From Margaritifera margaritifera (taxonomy: Eukaryota; Mollusca; Bivalvia; Unionida; Margaritiferidae), in the NCBI GenBank assembly GCA_029931535.1, contig JAQPZY010001688.1, positions 5,697,001 through 5,761,000 on the forward strand: a DNA stretch of 64,000 nt. Reading direction: 5' to 3'. Both the position numbers and the translations under genes were made by a program. The notes below the pieces were generated by a model. That model saw only the letters and a program-made list of their open reading frames with translations, was not told the origin of the DNA and made no database searches. Positions 1-11,919 of this stretch are shown here, piece by piece (positions within the stretch are counted from its first letter, which is position 1; each line of letters begins with the position of its first letter).

Positions 1-1513
1 TGAAAACGGTCAGAATCTGCTCAAGAGCGTTTTGAAAGGGTAGCATACAAGTCCAGTCAGTCTGAATTTTCATCAAAATCTAAGACAAATAACCAACTTA
101 TAATAGAACATTCAGTACAAATAAGAGACAATGAGATTTCCGTGGCAACAAGTTTACTGTAATCTGCATCAGATTATTCAGAGATATAGCCAGTGTACTT
201 AAGATAGAGTCCAGTGAGTACAGGAATCACAAGTTAGGCCCCACAGGCTAATCATGGGAGATATAATGTACCTGTCTCAAACTTAGTGGCAAAATGATGC
301 ACTCATTTTCAAATTATCAAATACCAGTATACTGTTATTGCATATAATACCATTCAAAAGGTTTTGTTTTTGTTTTTATTTAAATTCTATTATGGGGATA
401 AACAAATTTACTTCTACCATAAATAATAAATCATTGAATAAAGCCAAAGTACGTTTTAGTATCAATATCATGCTTCAAAATTGCTGGAAAGAGCAAACAT
501 TTTTATTGGCCATACTGAGTCTGAGATACATGTAGCTAAACAGAATTTATTTTCCAATGTGAATTTTTTAAAGTACTGAGAAAGAAAAAAACACAGGAAA
601 ATCCCATCACCTATTACTGACTTGTGCTGACCTGTGAAGTGTTGGCACATTTAATTTCATGAAATGTTGATATTTTTACATAGCCAAGGGTCCAAGCAAT
701 ATAAAATCAAATACAACTTTAACAGCTGGTGTGCATTTTCCTGTAATACTCGTAGCTGAACATCTATCCCCAAGTAAGAGTCATTACACAGAAAAGTATG
801 TGAAAAAGAACCATCACAAATTGTCCACCAAGTAACAGCTGAATGAGTATTTAACAAAAGGCCCTGATATCTCTCACCATGGCTTACATAACTAAACAGC
901 TGACCATTTCACTAAGCAGGTTTATGAAGTGTAGGAACACATATCCGATGTAAACTATCTCTGAAACTTTACATCATGTTGAGTTTATCTATTTTACTAT
1001 ATCCTGATAAAATTTCTTTCTAAACATAATGGCATAATTAATATGCAGTCTCTTGCTCATAATGAAAGTCATCCAAGATCTTGATGATATATACCAATTT
1101 ACAAAGTGTTATAGAAACTGTATGAGAAATATAAACTTTACCGGTAGATCTAGATCGGTAATAAGCTCATCCAATCAGATGCAAGGTATCTCATACAAAT
1201 TTGCTCTGATCACACTTATTATAGAACCTGTCTACAACAAGGATATTATAAGCTTAAGGTGGAGTAAAAAAAAATGTTCTGATTGGAATTCAGTCTCCAG
1301 AGCGATAAAAAACTCAGTCAATCAGATGCATGATTATCTCACTAGGGGGCGCTATACAGATATTATGCGATTCTGAGAGAGTGACAGGTGTAAGATGAAG
1401 TTGTTTACATTTGCAACACACACAATGGAGAGAATGTTGGCATACCTCTATGCTACTTTCATGTACTGTGGCTGAAATTTCTTTACATATTGTACTTGTG
1501 GAAAATGTTGGGG
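1..1513. other. No gene recognised (left edge)
   Basis: AT-rich DNA with only short open frames that show no recognisable motif. No long repeat or RNA gene was found. The first DIRS element starts directly to the right. Confidence 0.5.
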
Positions 1514-1730
1514 TTTTTTTTTTGGGGGGGGGGGTAAAACAAATTTTAATTATGCAATACTTACCCATCACTATTATATAGCTTATGACTTTTTCGTGTC
1601 GAAAAATCTTGTCCGTTTGATGTGAATACATCCTCCCACTTAGAGTGGAGAATTTTGTCAACAAGACACGTCACACCCGTGCACCTCTCCGCGCCTGCAC
1701 GAACATCCATCTTTTTCATAGACGAAAATA
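1514..1730. repeat. DIRS inverted terminal repeat, copy 1, 3' end
   Basis: Begins with a T run then a G run and GTAAAAC. The core from about 1568 onward matches the left repeat of copy 2 (about 12970-13122). It matches in inverted orientation the right repeat of copy 2 (about 16333-16484). Confidence 0.85.
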
Positions 1731-1768
1731 TGCCAGGACATCAGAGCAGGGTGGGAGGAGGGCATTCA

Positions 1769-1876
1769 ATAATAGTGATGGGTAAGTATTGCATAATTAA
1801 AATTAGTTTTACCCCCCCCCCAAAAAAAACCACATTTTAATAGCAGCAATACACTATCTATCACTATTATATAGCT
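1769..1876. repeat. DIRS internal complementary region, copy 1
   Basis: The left half is the reverse complement of the outer end of the adjacent terminal repeat (words such as TAGTGATGGGTAAGTATTGC). The right half, from ATTTTAATAGCAGCAATAC to TATATAGCT, is the reverse complement of the other outer end, as seen at the right end of copy 2. A C-run/A-run junction lies between them. This is the circle-junction template arrangement known for DIRS-1. Confidence 0.82.
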
Positions 1877-1954
1877 GAATTGGTCAGTTAGGTGGGTACG
1901 CTGATGTTGTTAAACTGATCAAAAACAGAGAAAAATGGAAAGTGCTCACCATTT

Positions 1955-2860
1955 GAGGGAGAGATCCACTTTACAAATTGTTGGAGTTCCTCTGGGCCAC
2001 ATGTTGTGTTGCAACTATGGGTCCCAAGAGAGAATACCTGCGCAATGAGCGGAGGTAGAGAAGGTAGTATGGGATCGCCAAAATGCTGCCTTCATGATGT
2101 CCTCCAAGGAAGAGTGATTTAGATAGGCCCATGAGGCAGTGGAGGCTCGAACCTCATGGGCTTGATGTTTCATAAAAGAGAGGTCTCTATCGGGAAGGGA
2201 CTAGTAAGCTCTTCTGATTGAGGCAACAATCCACTGTGATAGTGGAGGTGGAAATATCAACAGAGCCCTTAAGAGGAAGGAAAAGACATTCCCTACCCTT
2301 TCTTTTCCCTTTTGAAGTATTTAGATAGAAACGTAGTGCCCTAACTGGGCATAAAAACCTATCTTGATCATCTCCAGTACAGATTTGACTGAGACTGGGA
2401 TTCTTATAGGTGATGGGGCTACAACAGGTAACTGAGGTCCTGAAGGAAAACTTGCTCAAAGGTTCTTAGGGGGTTTTGGTTAAGGACAATAAAACACAAG
2501 ATAGATTCCATCTGGGCATAAGAGAGCGGGAGACAGGTCTCTGCAGCTCAAAATACCTAATGAGATCAGCAAGGTGCGAATCTGAACCGATTGCTGAGCC
2601 CTGACAGAATTTAGGCGTGTTGGAAATGACAGCTCTATAGCCCTTGATAGTTGATACCGAACATCTTTTCTTTTCTCGAATGGAATAAAAAGGAAATCAG
2701 TAACTGAAGTTACAGAGGGACAGCTAGGATCAACATGTTTCCTACTGCACAAATCACAGAAGATTCTCCACCTGGCATCTTAGACCCTGGATGGTGAAGC
2801 TCTCCTGGCCAGAATGGTGCAACTGGCAACCCAGCCCAAACACTTGTTCTGGCAGATAGA
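1955..2860 (-). pseudogene. DIRS tyrosine recombinase, copy 1 (broken)
   Basis: In DIRS elements the tyrosine recombinase integrates the circular DNA intermediate. Here the N-terminal core-binding part (about 2850-2480) and the catalytic part (about 2460-1960) lie in different frames. The second catalytic cluster is visible as HEVRA about 20 residues before AFWRSHTTF near 2190-2070. Compared with copies 2 and 3, a segment near 2430 is missing that carries the first catalytic-arginine region. The frame slips again just after TTF, where the nucleophilic tyrosine is expected. The gene is inactive. The family call is firm; the end points are approximate. Confidence 0.8.
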
Positions 2861-3990
2861 TCGCCTGAGATGAGCCAAGCATGAAGGTGGAGAATGTGTG
2901 GTTGTTGTGTAGGAGGGAGCTCCTGTGTTGCAACAGAAGATCACTGAACCATGATCGTTGGGGCCATAATGGGGCTATGAGAATGATATGAGCAGTGGAA
3001 GTTCTGACTTGCAGAACTTGAGGTAGCAGTCTGAATGGTGGGAAGGCGTACGCGAACAGACGATCCCACTGGAAGCTGAATGCATCCACTGCCCAAGCTC
3101 CCTGGTCCGGGACAGGTGAGGCATAAAAGGGAAGTCTGCTGTTGAGCCTGGTCGCAAACAAGTCCACAAGGGACTTCCCCATAGTGAGAAAAAAGGATTC
3201 TGTTACGTAGCAGTGAGAATCCATTCCATGAGGACTGTTTGCGTGACCTAGACAGAGTGTCCGCTAAAATGTTCTTCTTCCCTGGAATCTGGCGAACTCA
3301 TGAGGTAACATTCTCCGAGGTGGCCCAGCAGAGGAGGTTCCAGACCTCCACACTGAGAGAAGGGGCCTGTGTGCCTCCTTAACGTCGGAGATACGCTGCG
3401 ACGGACGTGTTGTAGGAGAAGGTCATGACACATCGAGCCCTTACTCTGACGATGAACCGTTGTAATGCTAGACATATGGCTTTCATTTCTAGGTTGTTAT
3501 GCGGAGGGAGTCCCGAGTCAAATGACCCTGCAGAATTACGTCCTCTGGCTCTAGGTGAGCGCTCCAACTGATATCTGACGCGACGGCGAACAGATAGGAG
3601 TGGGGCTGAGGCACATGCATGGGGGCCCTGGTCAGGAATCTGTTCTAATTCATCCACCATCGCAATGGTGATGAAAGTCTGGTCCTAGAGGAATCAAAGC
3701 TGATAGAGAATCCCTGTGTGGTTCCCACCTTGCGAGAAGGAAAAACTGTTGAGGGCGTATATGGAGACGTCCTAAGGGAACCAGATCCATTTCAAGGTTC
3801 CCAATAGGGATAGGTAAAGGCAAGCAGACAACAATGTTTTTGCTCATAGCGCCTCTAGAAGTGCCAGGATTCGATCTATGTGATACTGTGGAACCCGGAA
3901 TAAGTTCTGGTTCACGAGGAAGTTCATCCCTACGTAAACTTAGATGGAACGAGTTCTGACTTCTCAAGGTTGGGTAAAACAAACCCAACC
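2860..3990 (-). pseudogene. DIRS RNase H and pol C-terminal region, copy 1 (broken)
   Basis: RNase H would remove the RNA strand during reverse transcription. Visible parts, in protein order, are: a region near 3990-3660 following the RT thumb; the RNase H core at 3660-3380 with LEMKAICLALQRF and NTSVAAYLRR; and a pol tail at 3224-2900 with DLFATRLNSRLPFYASPVPD and the AYAFPPFRLLP block typical of DIRS. Frames change at least twice. Relative to copy 3, about 50 bp near 2905-2930 is absent, and copy 2 lacks the same stretch. Confidence 0.78.
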
Positions 3991-4054
3991 GAGTTACTGT
4001 GAACCAACAACGGAACAGATCCTGATGGAGGGACTGAACCTGAACATTATGGAT

Positions 4055-4555
4055 CAGCTAGTCATGAAAATACTGGAGAATCAGGGTTCCCAGTAATCAG
4101 AGATAGGACACTACAACTCCCATAACATGGGTGAGGACTCGGGGTGCAGAAGCGATTCCGAATGGCAGAACCCAGAATTGAAAGACTTCCTGGTCCAAGC
4201 AAACCCGGAGGTATTTCCACCGGTTTAACAGGGGAAGATCGATAATTATACAAAATTTCCCACTTTTCTTGATGACCAGGAAGAATTGGAAGTAGAATGT
4301 AGGAGACTGATCGTTCAGGAACCTCTTGACTGCCCCTTTCTGTAAAAGGGTGTGCACCTCTTCCTTTAATTTCACCAAATTGGACTTGTGAAAGAACATC
4401 GGGGTCCTTGATAGAGGAGGTTGTTCCCCGAAACTGAAGCCGGTAACCCTCACTTACCATAGAAAGGACACACCCATCATCCGAGTTACTTGACCAAGCC
4501 TCTGAAAAGAGGCCTAGACAAGCACCTACAGGGATATTAGGAGAGGAATGCACGG
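4055..4555 (-). pseudogene. DIRS reverse transcriptase fragment, copy 1 (dead)
   Basis: RT fingers/palm remnant with KLKEEVHTLLQKGAVKR, then LPLLNR, then directly a VCLDQEVFQFW-like block, then SAPRVLTHVM. Compared with copy 3, about 134 bp is missing between LLNR and the QVFQF-like block. That stretch holds RT motif A (the DLQDAY type) with a catalytic aspartate. The motif C codons at 4061-4066 read His-Asp instead of Asp-Asp and are followed by TAG in place of the tryptophan codon of copy 3. The enzyme is therefore dead three times over. Confidence 0.82.
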
Positions 4556-4559
4556 CAGG

Positions 4560-6770
4560 AGAGGGTACGAGTCCCTAGGATAGGGCCACCCCCACACACA
4601 CGCACACTGCCTTCCTTGGGAAAGGAAGGTGGGTTGGGGAAGTTCCTCCTGAGGACCTTACTCAGGAGGAGGAGGTCTCATTTGAGCTTGTGCATTGGAC
4701 TGGGGCTGCATCTGTTTTAAAAATTTAGTGGGTGGCCCCTGGGGGCAATTCACCTTAGTGTGCTTCCTGGCCAATTACGATGGGCCAGGTGCAGTTGTGA
4801 AGGATCTATGTTCATGATCCTTCAAATCTTGTGAAGCCACAGTGGGGATGAGTCCTCAGAAGAGGCTCTCGGCTTTCAATGGAGCAGCCCTTAGAAGGTC
4901 TTTACTATGGTTAAGTAAGACCTTTGAGGAGTCCAGCACAATGCGATGGTGGATGTTAGAAGTTCCACTGATAAAACCATTGCAACAGAGAGTGAATTCC
5001 GGGATGTCTTGATCACAGCTTCCAGCACGCATTGTAATGCGGCTGGGTTCAGAGCAGCCTCCTTCGGCATACTAAACGAAGTAGCAGAGAAGAGGTCTGC
5101 ATGGGAAGCTATGGTGACCAGAAGCAGGCCTTTCTGCTCAAAGGCTTGATTATTTTAATAGGAAGGCATGCCCAGGCTTCAATTATAATACCCACTTGAG
5201 ACACATCTGAATCCAAATGGAGAGGTTCTTAAGGGGTTTCACTTCGAGAATGTACCCAGTAAATAGAGGCAGAGACCAAGGTCTCAAAGTAGAGGGAGGG
5301 ACAGACCATCCTCTACGCCGTCTAGCACAGGCTGACCTGTGGAAAAACCTCTGTGACATTTCCTCAATCGTTGAGGAATGTAGAAGGAGCAGGAGATCTG
5401 GTTGTGGCTGGGTCCCGGAGACCCTTTAAACTGGAAAGGATCTTCTTGGACTGTGCGCAAGATGGCTTTGGGTACAAGTTACAGCATTATCAAAAGACCA
5501 GATCTCCTCCGATTCATCTAAGTGAAAGGAGCTGGTGGGACTGATAGGAGGCGACAAAAGAGCTGTTTCTACCTCGATCTCACTGGAGTCAACTAGGGTA
5601 GATAAACGCATCATCATCTAGAGCACTCCGACCAGGAGAGTGGCTGGACATCATTATGTCCTTCTGAGACACTCTGCGCCATTTCCCGTACTTGTTCGTC
5701 TATGTGTTCTAGATGTTCCAGGATAAAGACGAGACCGCTTGTCTTTCGTGGATGATGCTATGCTTCCACCTTACTGGTGAATGCCACCTGGCGAGGAGGC
5801 GATGGCGGGACACGAGCCGGGGCATCGCCTCTACTCTGGGCCCCACATTCCGTATGGATTCATTGGGATAATAGGAAAGGGGGGATCCCGATCCGATCCC
5901 CTTCCCTAGTCTGAACCCTCTGGACAGACTCCCAATCCTGTACAGGGTATGATGGTAGAGTTGGGAGATGGGGTCTCGGTCCGATCCCTAACCCTGCACC
6001 ATGAGGCCTCTGGGTGATGACCGGTGTAAGGTTGGTGGCCGGGTAGAGATGACCGATGGCCTGTGACGATGTAACCAGCCACCGGGACGAAGTCACCGGT
6101 GACCAGTCATCATACATTGACCGGTCATTTCTACCGGTCAATACCCAGTGACCGGTCCACTACCTGGTGACCTGACCGGTCACCGGTCAATGCCTGGTGA
6201 CCGGACCAGTCAATACCCAGTCACCGGTCAATACCCGGTGACCGAACAGGTCAATGTCCAGTGAACGGACTGGTCACCGGTCAATGGCCAGTGACCGGAC
6301 CAGTCAATACCCGGTCACTGGTCAATGCCCGGTGACCGGATCGGTCACCGGTCACTACCCGGTGACCGGACCGGTCACCGGTCAATGGCCAGTTAGGTGA
6401 CATAGATATGTCAGAACCTAGTTCGTCTTCATCACTAAACGAGGTGTGGTGCATCTCCTGAGCTTGTAGAACTAGTCTTCTCCCAGTGTGTTCCTGCCTG
6501 AGACTCTATAAGAGAAAAAATTTGAAAATTCAGACGATGAGGCGGATTGATGTTTCTTCCGCCCTCTATAAATACGTCTGGAATCGGCTAGATTCCAGAT
6601 TTCATTAGTCCATTTGTGCGAAAGGTACAACGCTTTTCTTACGTGTACACTTGAACATGTGAGGCAGTCTGGGTGAGTGTCCCAAGGGCCCTTCTTGTGG
6701 CCATACTTCCTACAGACTGACCCGACATTGTTCTCTGAAATAAATGTTATCTGAAAGAGAACAATAATAA
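4560..6770 (-). pseudogene. DIRS gag-like region, copy 1 (broken)
   Basis: The minus-strand sequence matches the gag-like ORF region of copy 3 up to about 5300, sharing an SKVLLNQSKDLLRAAL-type segment and the Pro/Gln-rich tail. Further upstream it is low-complexity and interrupted, and includes the ACCGGT-rich tandem array at 6070-6400. Near 6590-6720 the minus strand encodes a Cys/His/Lys-rich stretch (CRKYGHKKG, PHMFKCTRKKRC) that may be the start of the gag-like protein. No intact frame remains. The role, RNA packaging, is assigned by position only. Confidence 0.55.
6070..6400. repeat. ACCGGT-rich minisatellite inside DIRS copy 1
   Basis: Roughly nine to ten imperfect units of about 34-36 bp built from GTGACCGGACCGGTCA and ACCGGTCAATACCCGGT. 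The units are rich in the self-complementary word ACCGGT and far more GC-rich than the surroundings. On the minus strand part of it reads as VTG/PVTG-like repeats, broken by stops. Confidence 0.85.
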
Positions 6771-8429
6771 TAAAAATAAGAAATTAAGGCTGCAATGTTT
6801 ACAAAAATGTCAAAATGTGTACATGGTTTATAACAATCAAAACAATGCCATTTAATCAAAATGATTAGAAACTAAACTTTTCCTCATACTGTATCTACCT
6901 GCTAGGCTTACTGAACAGATGACAGCTACCAGGGTATTATAATGTGCATGCTTTACCTCACTCAACTTTTATTATAACAAGATTGTAAGACATGTCTTTG
7001 CTGAATACATATATATCTGACAGTTTCAGTAAAACATCACTGGATATGCACGTGGGATGCTACTGTAGGATCTGCAATAACTAAGAAACTATACAGTGGT
7101 TTACTAATTTGAAACTGTCTTTCTTTAAAATAAAATGTCACTAATCAAATGTTTTGTTAACAAACATGTTGTTTATAGATAAATTCTGTAGTTTAAAGAA
7201 TATTTTATCAGCCTTATCAGTAAGTCAATCTGATGTGTAATATTGTGTTATATGTGCTACACCCAATTATTGTCAACTTACGCATTCTTCTAGTGATGTG
7301 AAAATCATATATACATACTTTAAGAAAAATATTAACATAAAAATCATAAAAAAACAATCCTCTGAAGCTGATAAGCAAAGATGTGGAAATATATAATTTA
7401 ATGGGAATAGGTAGTTCCTGAGTCAATGAGAGCCACATGCATGTTCATTTACATATTTACTGATTTTGTAAATGTTGCAAACTTATCTTTAATATGGCCT
7501 ACAGGGTGGTAACAAGTATTATAAGCCAATAAGAAGCAAAATTATCTCATTAATATGCATGGATCTCACGGAATACTGAAAATTGTCCAAAATGTTGATG
7601 ATATAACCCCATATTTCAAGTTTGATTGAAATCAGATCAGAAATCTAGACTCCCAAGTGGTAACAAGCAATTGTTTACAGATGGACTGACAATTCACGAT
7701 GTACACTGGGCCGTACCATTAAGTTCACTTTTTGACCTTACAGCCAGGTGAGCTAACAATTCATAACATTTGCACAGGTTAAAGATCACAGACTCCTCTT
7801 TCCAAATAACCAAAGAAAATCGTATGTGGAGAGTGATTTTTTTTCTTCTTGAGTGCAATACTATTGAGATCACATCGTTTTTTGCAGGATTATGCAGCCA
7901 ATTTATGACACGTCATATATCACAAACAATTAACAAAAGACTCTAATAATTTTTATTGACTTTATCATCTTGACTGTTATTGTGATTTGAAAAATAGTAT
8001 AACCATTTTCTTTTTAATTATTTATAAAGAGACACATGTGGTGACTACATCATTTTATGTTCAGTCTTTCCAAGAGTTCAGGTATAGTCAGGACCCATTC
8101 TGAATCGTACCCATCTTTAATCTCAGAAAGCATTTACCTGGCACAATTACAATCTGACTCAAAATTATTGAATCCCTTCATACCTTACAAATTTCAAACC
8201 ATACTGAGCTCTGTCCGTGCAAACTTTTGTAATTTGGAGAAATGTAGTCAACGGCAAGTGCAATGTTAGATCCATGATATTTTTAGGAGATGGAGCAGCC
8301 TAATTTACATCACGATGTGCAGGGTGTGATGCTGACTCTCACACAGGTAAAAAAAAGTAAGTATATATATACTGTATACAACAAGCAAGATACCAGCAGT
8401 GATCATATTAGACATCGAAGGGCATGTCC
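6771..8429. other. No gene recognised
   Basis: AT-rich spacer with short open frames only. A small hairpin, TTGTTCTCT/AGAGAACAA, lies near 6729-6768 at the right edge of DIRS copy 1. Confidence 0.5.
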
Positions 8430-8815
8430 TACTGGCACCATTTTCATTTGGGACCAACCAGAAAGTCTAAAAAGTCTTAATGTGAAATATGGGGTATGTA
8501 GATACATCCATATATTCAGGAGGAATAGAGAAAAGATTTTCAAGATGGATGCCATGGTGGCCATGTTTGATGTCAGATCAGCACCATATTCATTAAGAAT
8601 CAACCAAACATCATAAGAAGCCTGTTAGTGACAACCCCATGTTTATATGGCCAACTTTTCAGTGGTAGCAATAACAAGATTTTTTAGACGGCCACCTTGG
8701 CAGCAATACTGGATGTCTAAGGGGTACAATTTTCATTTAGGATCTTCTTGAGATCATATGAAGCCTTTTAGTGAAAACCCCATATCAATATGATAATCCA
8801 TTCAGGAAATATAAA
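8430..8815 (+). repeat. 146-bp-unit tandem array A
   Basis: About two and a half degenerate units. Each contains CACCATTTTCATTTAGGA-like, AAAACCCCAT, CATCCATTCAGGAG and AAGATTTTCAAGATGG words. They are the same family as the arrays near 12.0, 17.6-18.4 and 34.8 kb. Confidence 0.85.
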
Positions 8816-10080
8816 AAAACTAAAAAAGGTTATCTGCTAGATTTGTTTCCAATTTATCTCTTAATTCCAGGAAGTGAAAATGACCAAGCAGAGCTAGCAG
8901 TCTTTTGAGAGGTGCACATCTACATAAGGCCAAGCTGTCTACTGTATAACCCAAATTACACCCATCAATCATAAACCAAAATAAAGGGAATTTTAAAATT
9001 TTTTTTTACAATAGCTAAGATATGCAAGGTCTTTTATAAATAACTATAATAACTAGTGAGGAAAACTTGGGAAACTCTTTTTCTTTAAAAATCAAACCAT
9101 GTGCAAAGAAAACTGTAGAGCGGAACTAATTTGTTTGAAGTTTCAGGGCAATCCTCTGAATAGAGCTACAAATTTAGCCCATGACCAAATCATACAAAAC
9201 TGTTTACCTCATAGCCCTATTTATTATACACTTAGGTAGCAAGTGACATCACATCGATAATGTCACAGTGAAATGATCACTTCATTTTGAGCTGTGCAGT
9301 AAGTATTGATTTTACAAAATCAGATATCTTTAAACATTTATCAAATGATGATCTGCAACCAGTAAATACAACCTTTTTTCTTCTTCGCTATTAGGCCTCA
9401 ATGATACTTATCTTTTCTGGCAGTATTTATTTAAGACTTAATAAACTAGTACATTGTAGTACAAATAACTATTTGCATATTAAAAATGATTCTTGTTCAA
9501 AACCAATATCCAAAGATGCATCACTAGCAGACAGTACAGGTGAGTTAACATGTAGAGTGGTAAAAGCATTGACAACACCCGAGGTCAAGTGGAAAGTAGT
9601 GATTTTACCTTTATGACAGTAAAAATGTTCATTAATGCACACACCTGCATGTTATCTGGGAATTAACAGTATAATGAAAATCACAGGATTAACAGCACTC
9701 ACAGGACTTGATGGAGACACACTGTCTCAGTTGCCACTAAAGAGGCTGTGTAAAAGCCTTACATTACTACTGTATTATATTGTCCAGAAACACCTTTAAC
9801 TTTCAGAGAATTTTTTATTCCATGCAAATTTTTGATCCAGTCTTAACTTTTTCATCCAAGTCTTTGCACATGTAATGTGTAATATCAAAAGGTAATTTTA
9901 AAAATACCATTTAATACTAATAGCTGATGTAAAACTGTTGCATCAAGTTTCAACTCTCATGAAAGAACTTGAATAATGGCAACATGAGGTTAATATTTAG
10001 CACAGAGTAATGTGGGCAGTGTGTTGTCCGACTATCACATGCAGAAATGAATCAAAGGATCAGCGTAGAAATTTCATGAC
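8816..10080. other. No gene recognised
   Basis: AT-rich spacer. Near 9139-9165 the phrase AAGTTTCAGGGCAATCCTC resembles the right flank of array C (about 18428), so the array A element may extend this far. A 71-codon open frame at 9401-9616 has no recognisable motif. Confidence 0.45.
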
Positions 10081-10084
10081 ATGC

Positions 10085-10335
10085 ATGTCAAACATGTAGT
10101 AATTAAAATAAACCATATGCATTTCATATTTATTTTTGTCAAACATGTAGTAATTAAAATAAACCATATGCATTTCATATTTATTTTTGTCAAATATGTA
10201 ATAATTAAAATAAACCATATGCATTTCATATTTATTTTTGTCAAACATATAATAATTAAAAGAAACCAAATGCATTTCATATTTTTGTCAAACATGTAAT
10301 AATTAAAAGAAACCATATGCATTTCATATTTATTT
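10085..10335. repeat. 51-bp minisatellite, about 5 units
   Basis: Tandem 51-bp units containing AAACCATATGCATTTCATAT and TTTTTGTCAAACATGTAGTA. The last unit or two are shortened. Because 51 is a multiple of three, long open frames run through it on both strands; these are repeat artefacts. Confidence 0.93.
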
Positions 10336-10689
10336 AAACTCCACTTTGTTACTTACATAAAGTACAAAACTGTAAACTGTATTTACATACAAAAGAATAC
10401 ACAATATAAAAAGTGGGTCCCTTTAAGAACAAAGTACACGGAACCAGTGAAATTTGTTACAAAGAATTTTCTGTAAAAAAAAGGAAAATTACCCGGACTA
10501 CATAATTATCTGAACTTAAATTGGAATTAAAGCAATAAATCCAAACATTCATTCATACTGAGTTTGTTCTTTAATTTATTTATTTTTCCAAGAGGATCCA
10601 TTATGTCATGCTACTACATAATGGTTCACCAGAGTTACCTTCACATGGAAATGCTTATGTACCAGTGGTCTATATAGACTCAGTTTTCT

Positions 10690-11395
10690 AATTATTGCTT
10701 CTTGTACTAATATCGCTTGCTAGGTGTGTAGCAGTGAAACAAATTGTAAACAAAGTGAATTGGTGCATAAAATTACCCACAAAGGATTCCACTGATTGCA
10801 CACATTTTGTAAGAGAACATTTACATTCCAAATTTGTAGGAAATAAATTCACAAACCACGGACTTCAAAGTGATGTGGCGGCAAAACAATATTTAAATTC
10901 TAATGGATCTTTCTGTTATTGAAAAAGGAATGCATGTTTCTGTGCAGGAAAACTGGTTGTCAGCAACCCCAGATAGAATTTTAAATGAAGACACGCTGAT
11001 TGAAATTAAAAGTCCAATGTCTGGACCACACTGGATGAAATTAAAAGTCCAATGTCTGGACCACACTGGATGAATAATTTTCAAACAAGAAATATGATGT
11101 CCAAAAGAGAGGCAATGACAGTCTGATTATTAAGAAGAAAGGGAATAGAGGATTCTATATGCAAATACAGATGACAATGTTTTGCACTGGTCTTAGGAAA
11201 TGTAAGTATCTTGTATGGATTAGTGCAGATGACCACAAGTTTGTGAATGTAAAGTATGACGAAAATTATGTAAATGACCATGTTACAAGACTACATACAT
11301 TTTATGCTGAGAAAATGATGTCACACATAGTTGATGAAATTGAAGACCGTTTGTTGTTCAGTAAGACTTTCAAAATATATATGTATCTGTGACTA
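10690..11395 (+). pseudogene. YqaJ/lambda-exonuclease-type nuclease remnant
   Basis: The YqaJ superfamily are PD-(D/E)xK nucleases, many of them phage recombination exonucleases. They are frequent in invertebrate mobile DNA. The first part (10695-10900) has a NHGLQSDVAAKQYL segment like the family's early helix. After a frame change near 10903 comes LSATPDRILNEDTLIEIKSP, which fits the catalytic PDxxL...EIK pattern. After further breaks, 11155-11390 encodes YMQIQMTMFCTGLRKC and YLVWISADD, resembling the family's later strand and Q-helix. A 38-bp tandem duplication at about 11000-11075 and frameshifts make it nonfunctional. The parent element cannot be told. Confidence 0.72.
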
Positions 11396-11399
11396 TAAA

Positions 11400-11919
11400 T
11401 TTATATAATTATAGTTTTATGTTGGTTCTGATTTTTTAATCATGTTATTATGTTAATGAGTGTGGCACTTACTTAAATTACAGATTTGGGAACATAAAAT
11501 TTAGCCATTTTATGTGTCAGTTCAAGTTTCAAAAACATTAACTCTTAAGAAAAAAATATGAGGTCTAGAAAATAACATAAATTTCCTTTTAACAAGAAGG
11601 ACTAATAGATTGAGAAATTTACTAGTCCTGCTGAATCTTCACTAGTCCTTCCCACAAAACAATTTTAGCTACATATCTAGATTAATAACACTCCTGGGAA
11701 AAGGTAATTTAAAAATCTGCTTCTTTTTCAACTATGAATTTATCTCTTGCCCATCACCAAACGCCTTTGAAATAAACATAATCTGCCAATGTGGAGACAT
11801 TCCTACCGTATATTTGGCAGAGTTGTGCGATTTATAATCAAGATATGTCTCATCTCTACTTTTGAGATTTGAGATTTGAATCTGAATAAATGTTTCTGCA
11901 CAATCAACAAGAATCCCTT
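11400..11919. other. No gene recognised
   Basis: AT-rich spacer without recognisable coding or repeat content. Confidence 0.45.

Larger units (their letters stand above)
1514..6770 (-). mobile_element. DIRS-like tyrosine-recombinase retrotransposon, copy 1
   Basis: Decayed DIRS-order element read on the minus strand. From right to left it has a gag-like region, reverse transcriptase, RNase H, and tyrosine recombinase, followed at the left by an inverted terminal repeat and an internal complementary region. Protein similarity to DIRS polyproteins is clear: a QVFQF-like RT block, an RNase H NTSVxAYLRR block, and a recombinase SSLEDIMKAAFW block. All frames are broken. The left end is intact. 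No right terminal repeat is visible, so the 5' end of the element seems to be lost near 6.77 kb. The right limit is approximate. Confidence 0.88.

Noticed and set aside
1622..1840. Frame of 72 codons across the DIRS terminal repeat, with a similar frame at 12927-13286
   Set aside because: Similarity between the two is explained by the inverted terminal repeat. No coding evidence.
10060..10322. Overlapping open frames of 71-82 codons on both strands encoding repeats of 17 residues
   Set aside because: They arise because a 51-bp tandem repeat without stops reads open in several frames. No protein signal.
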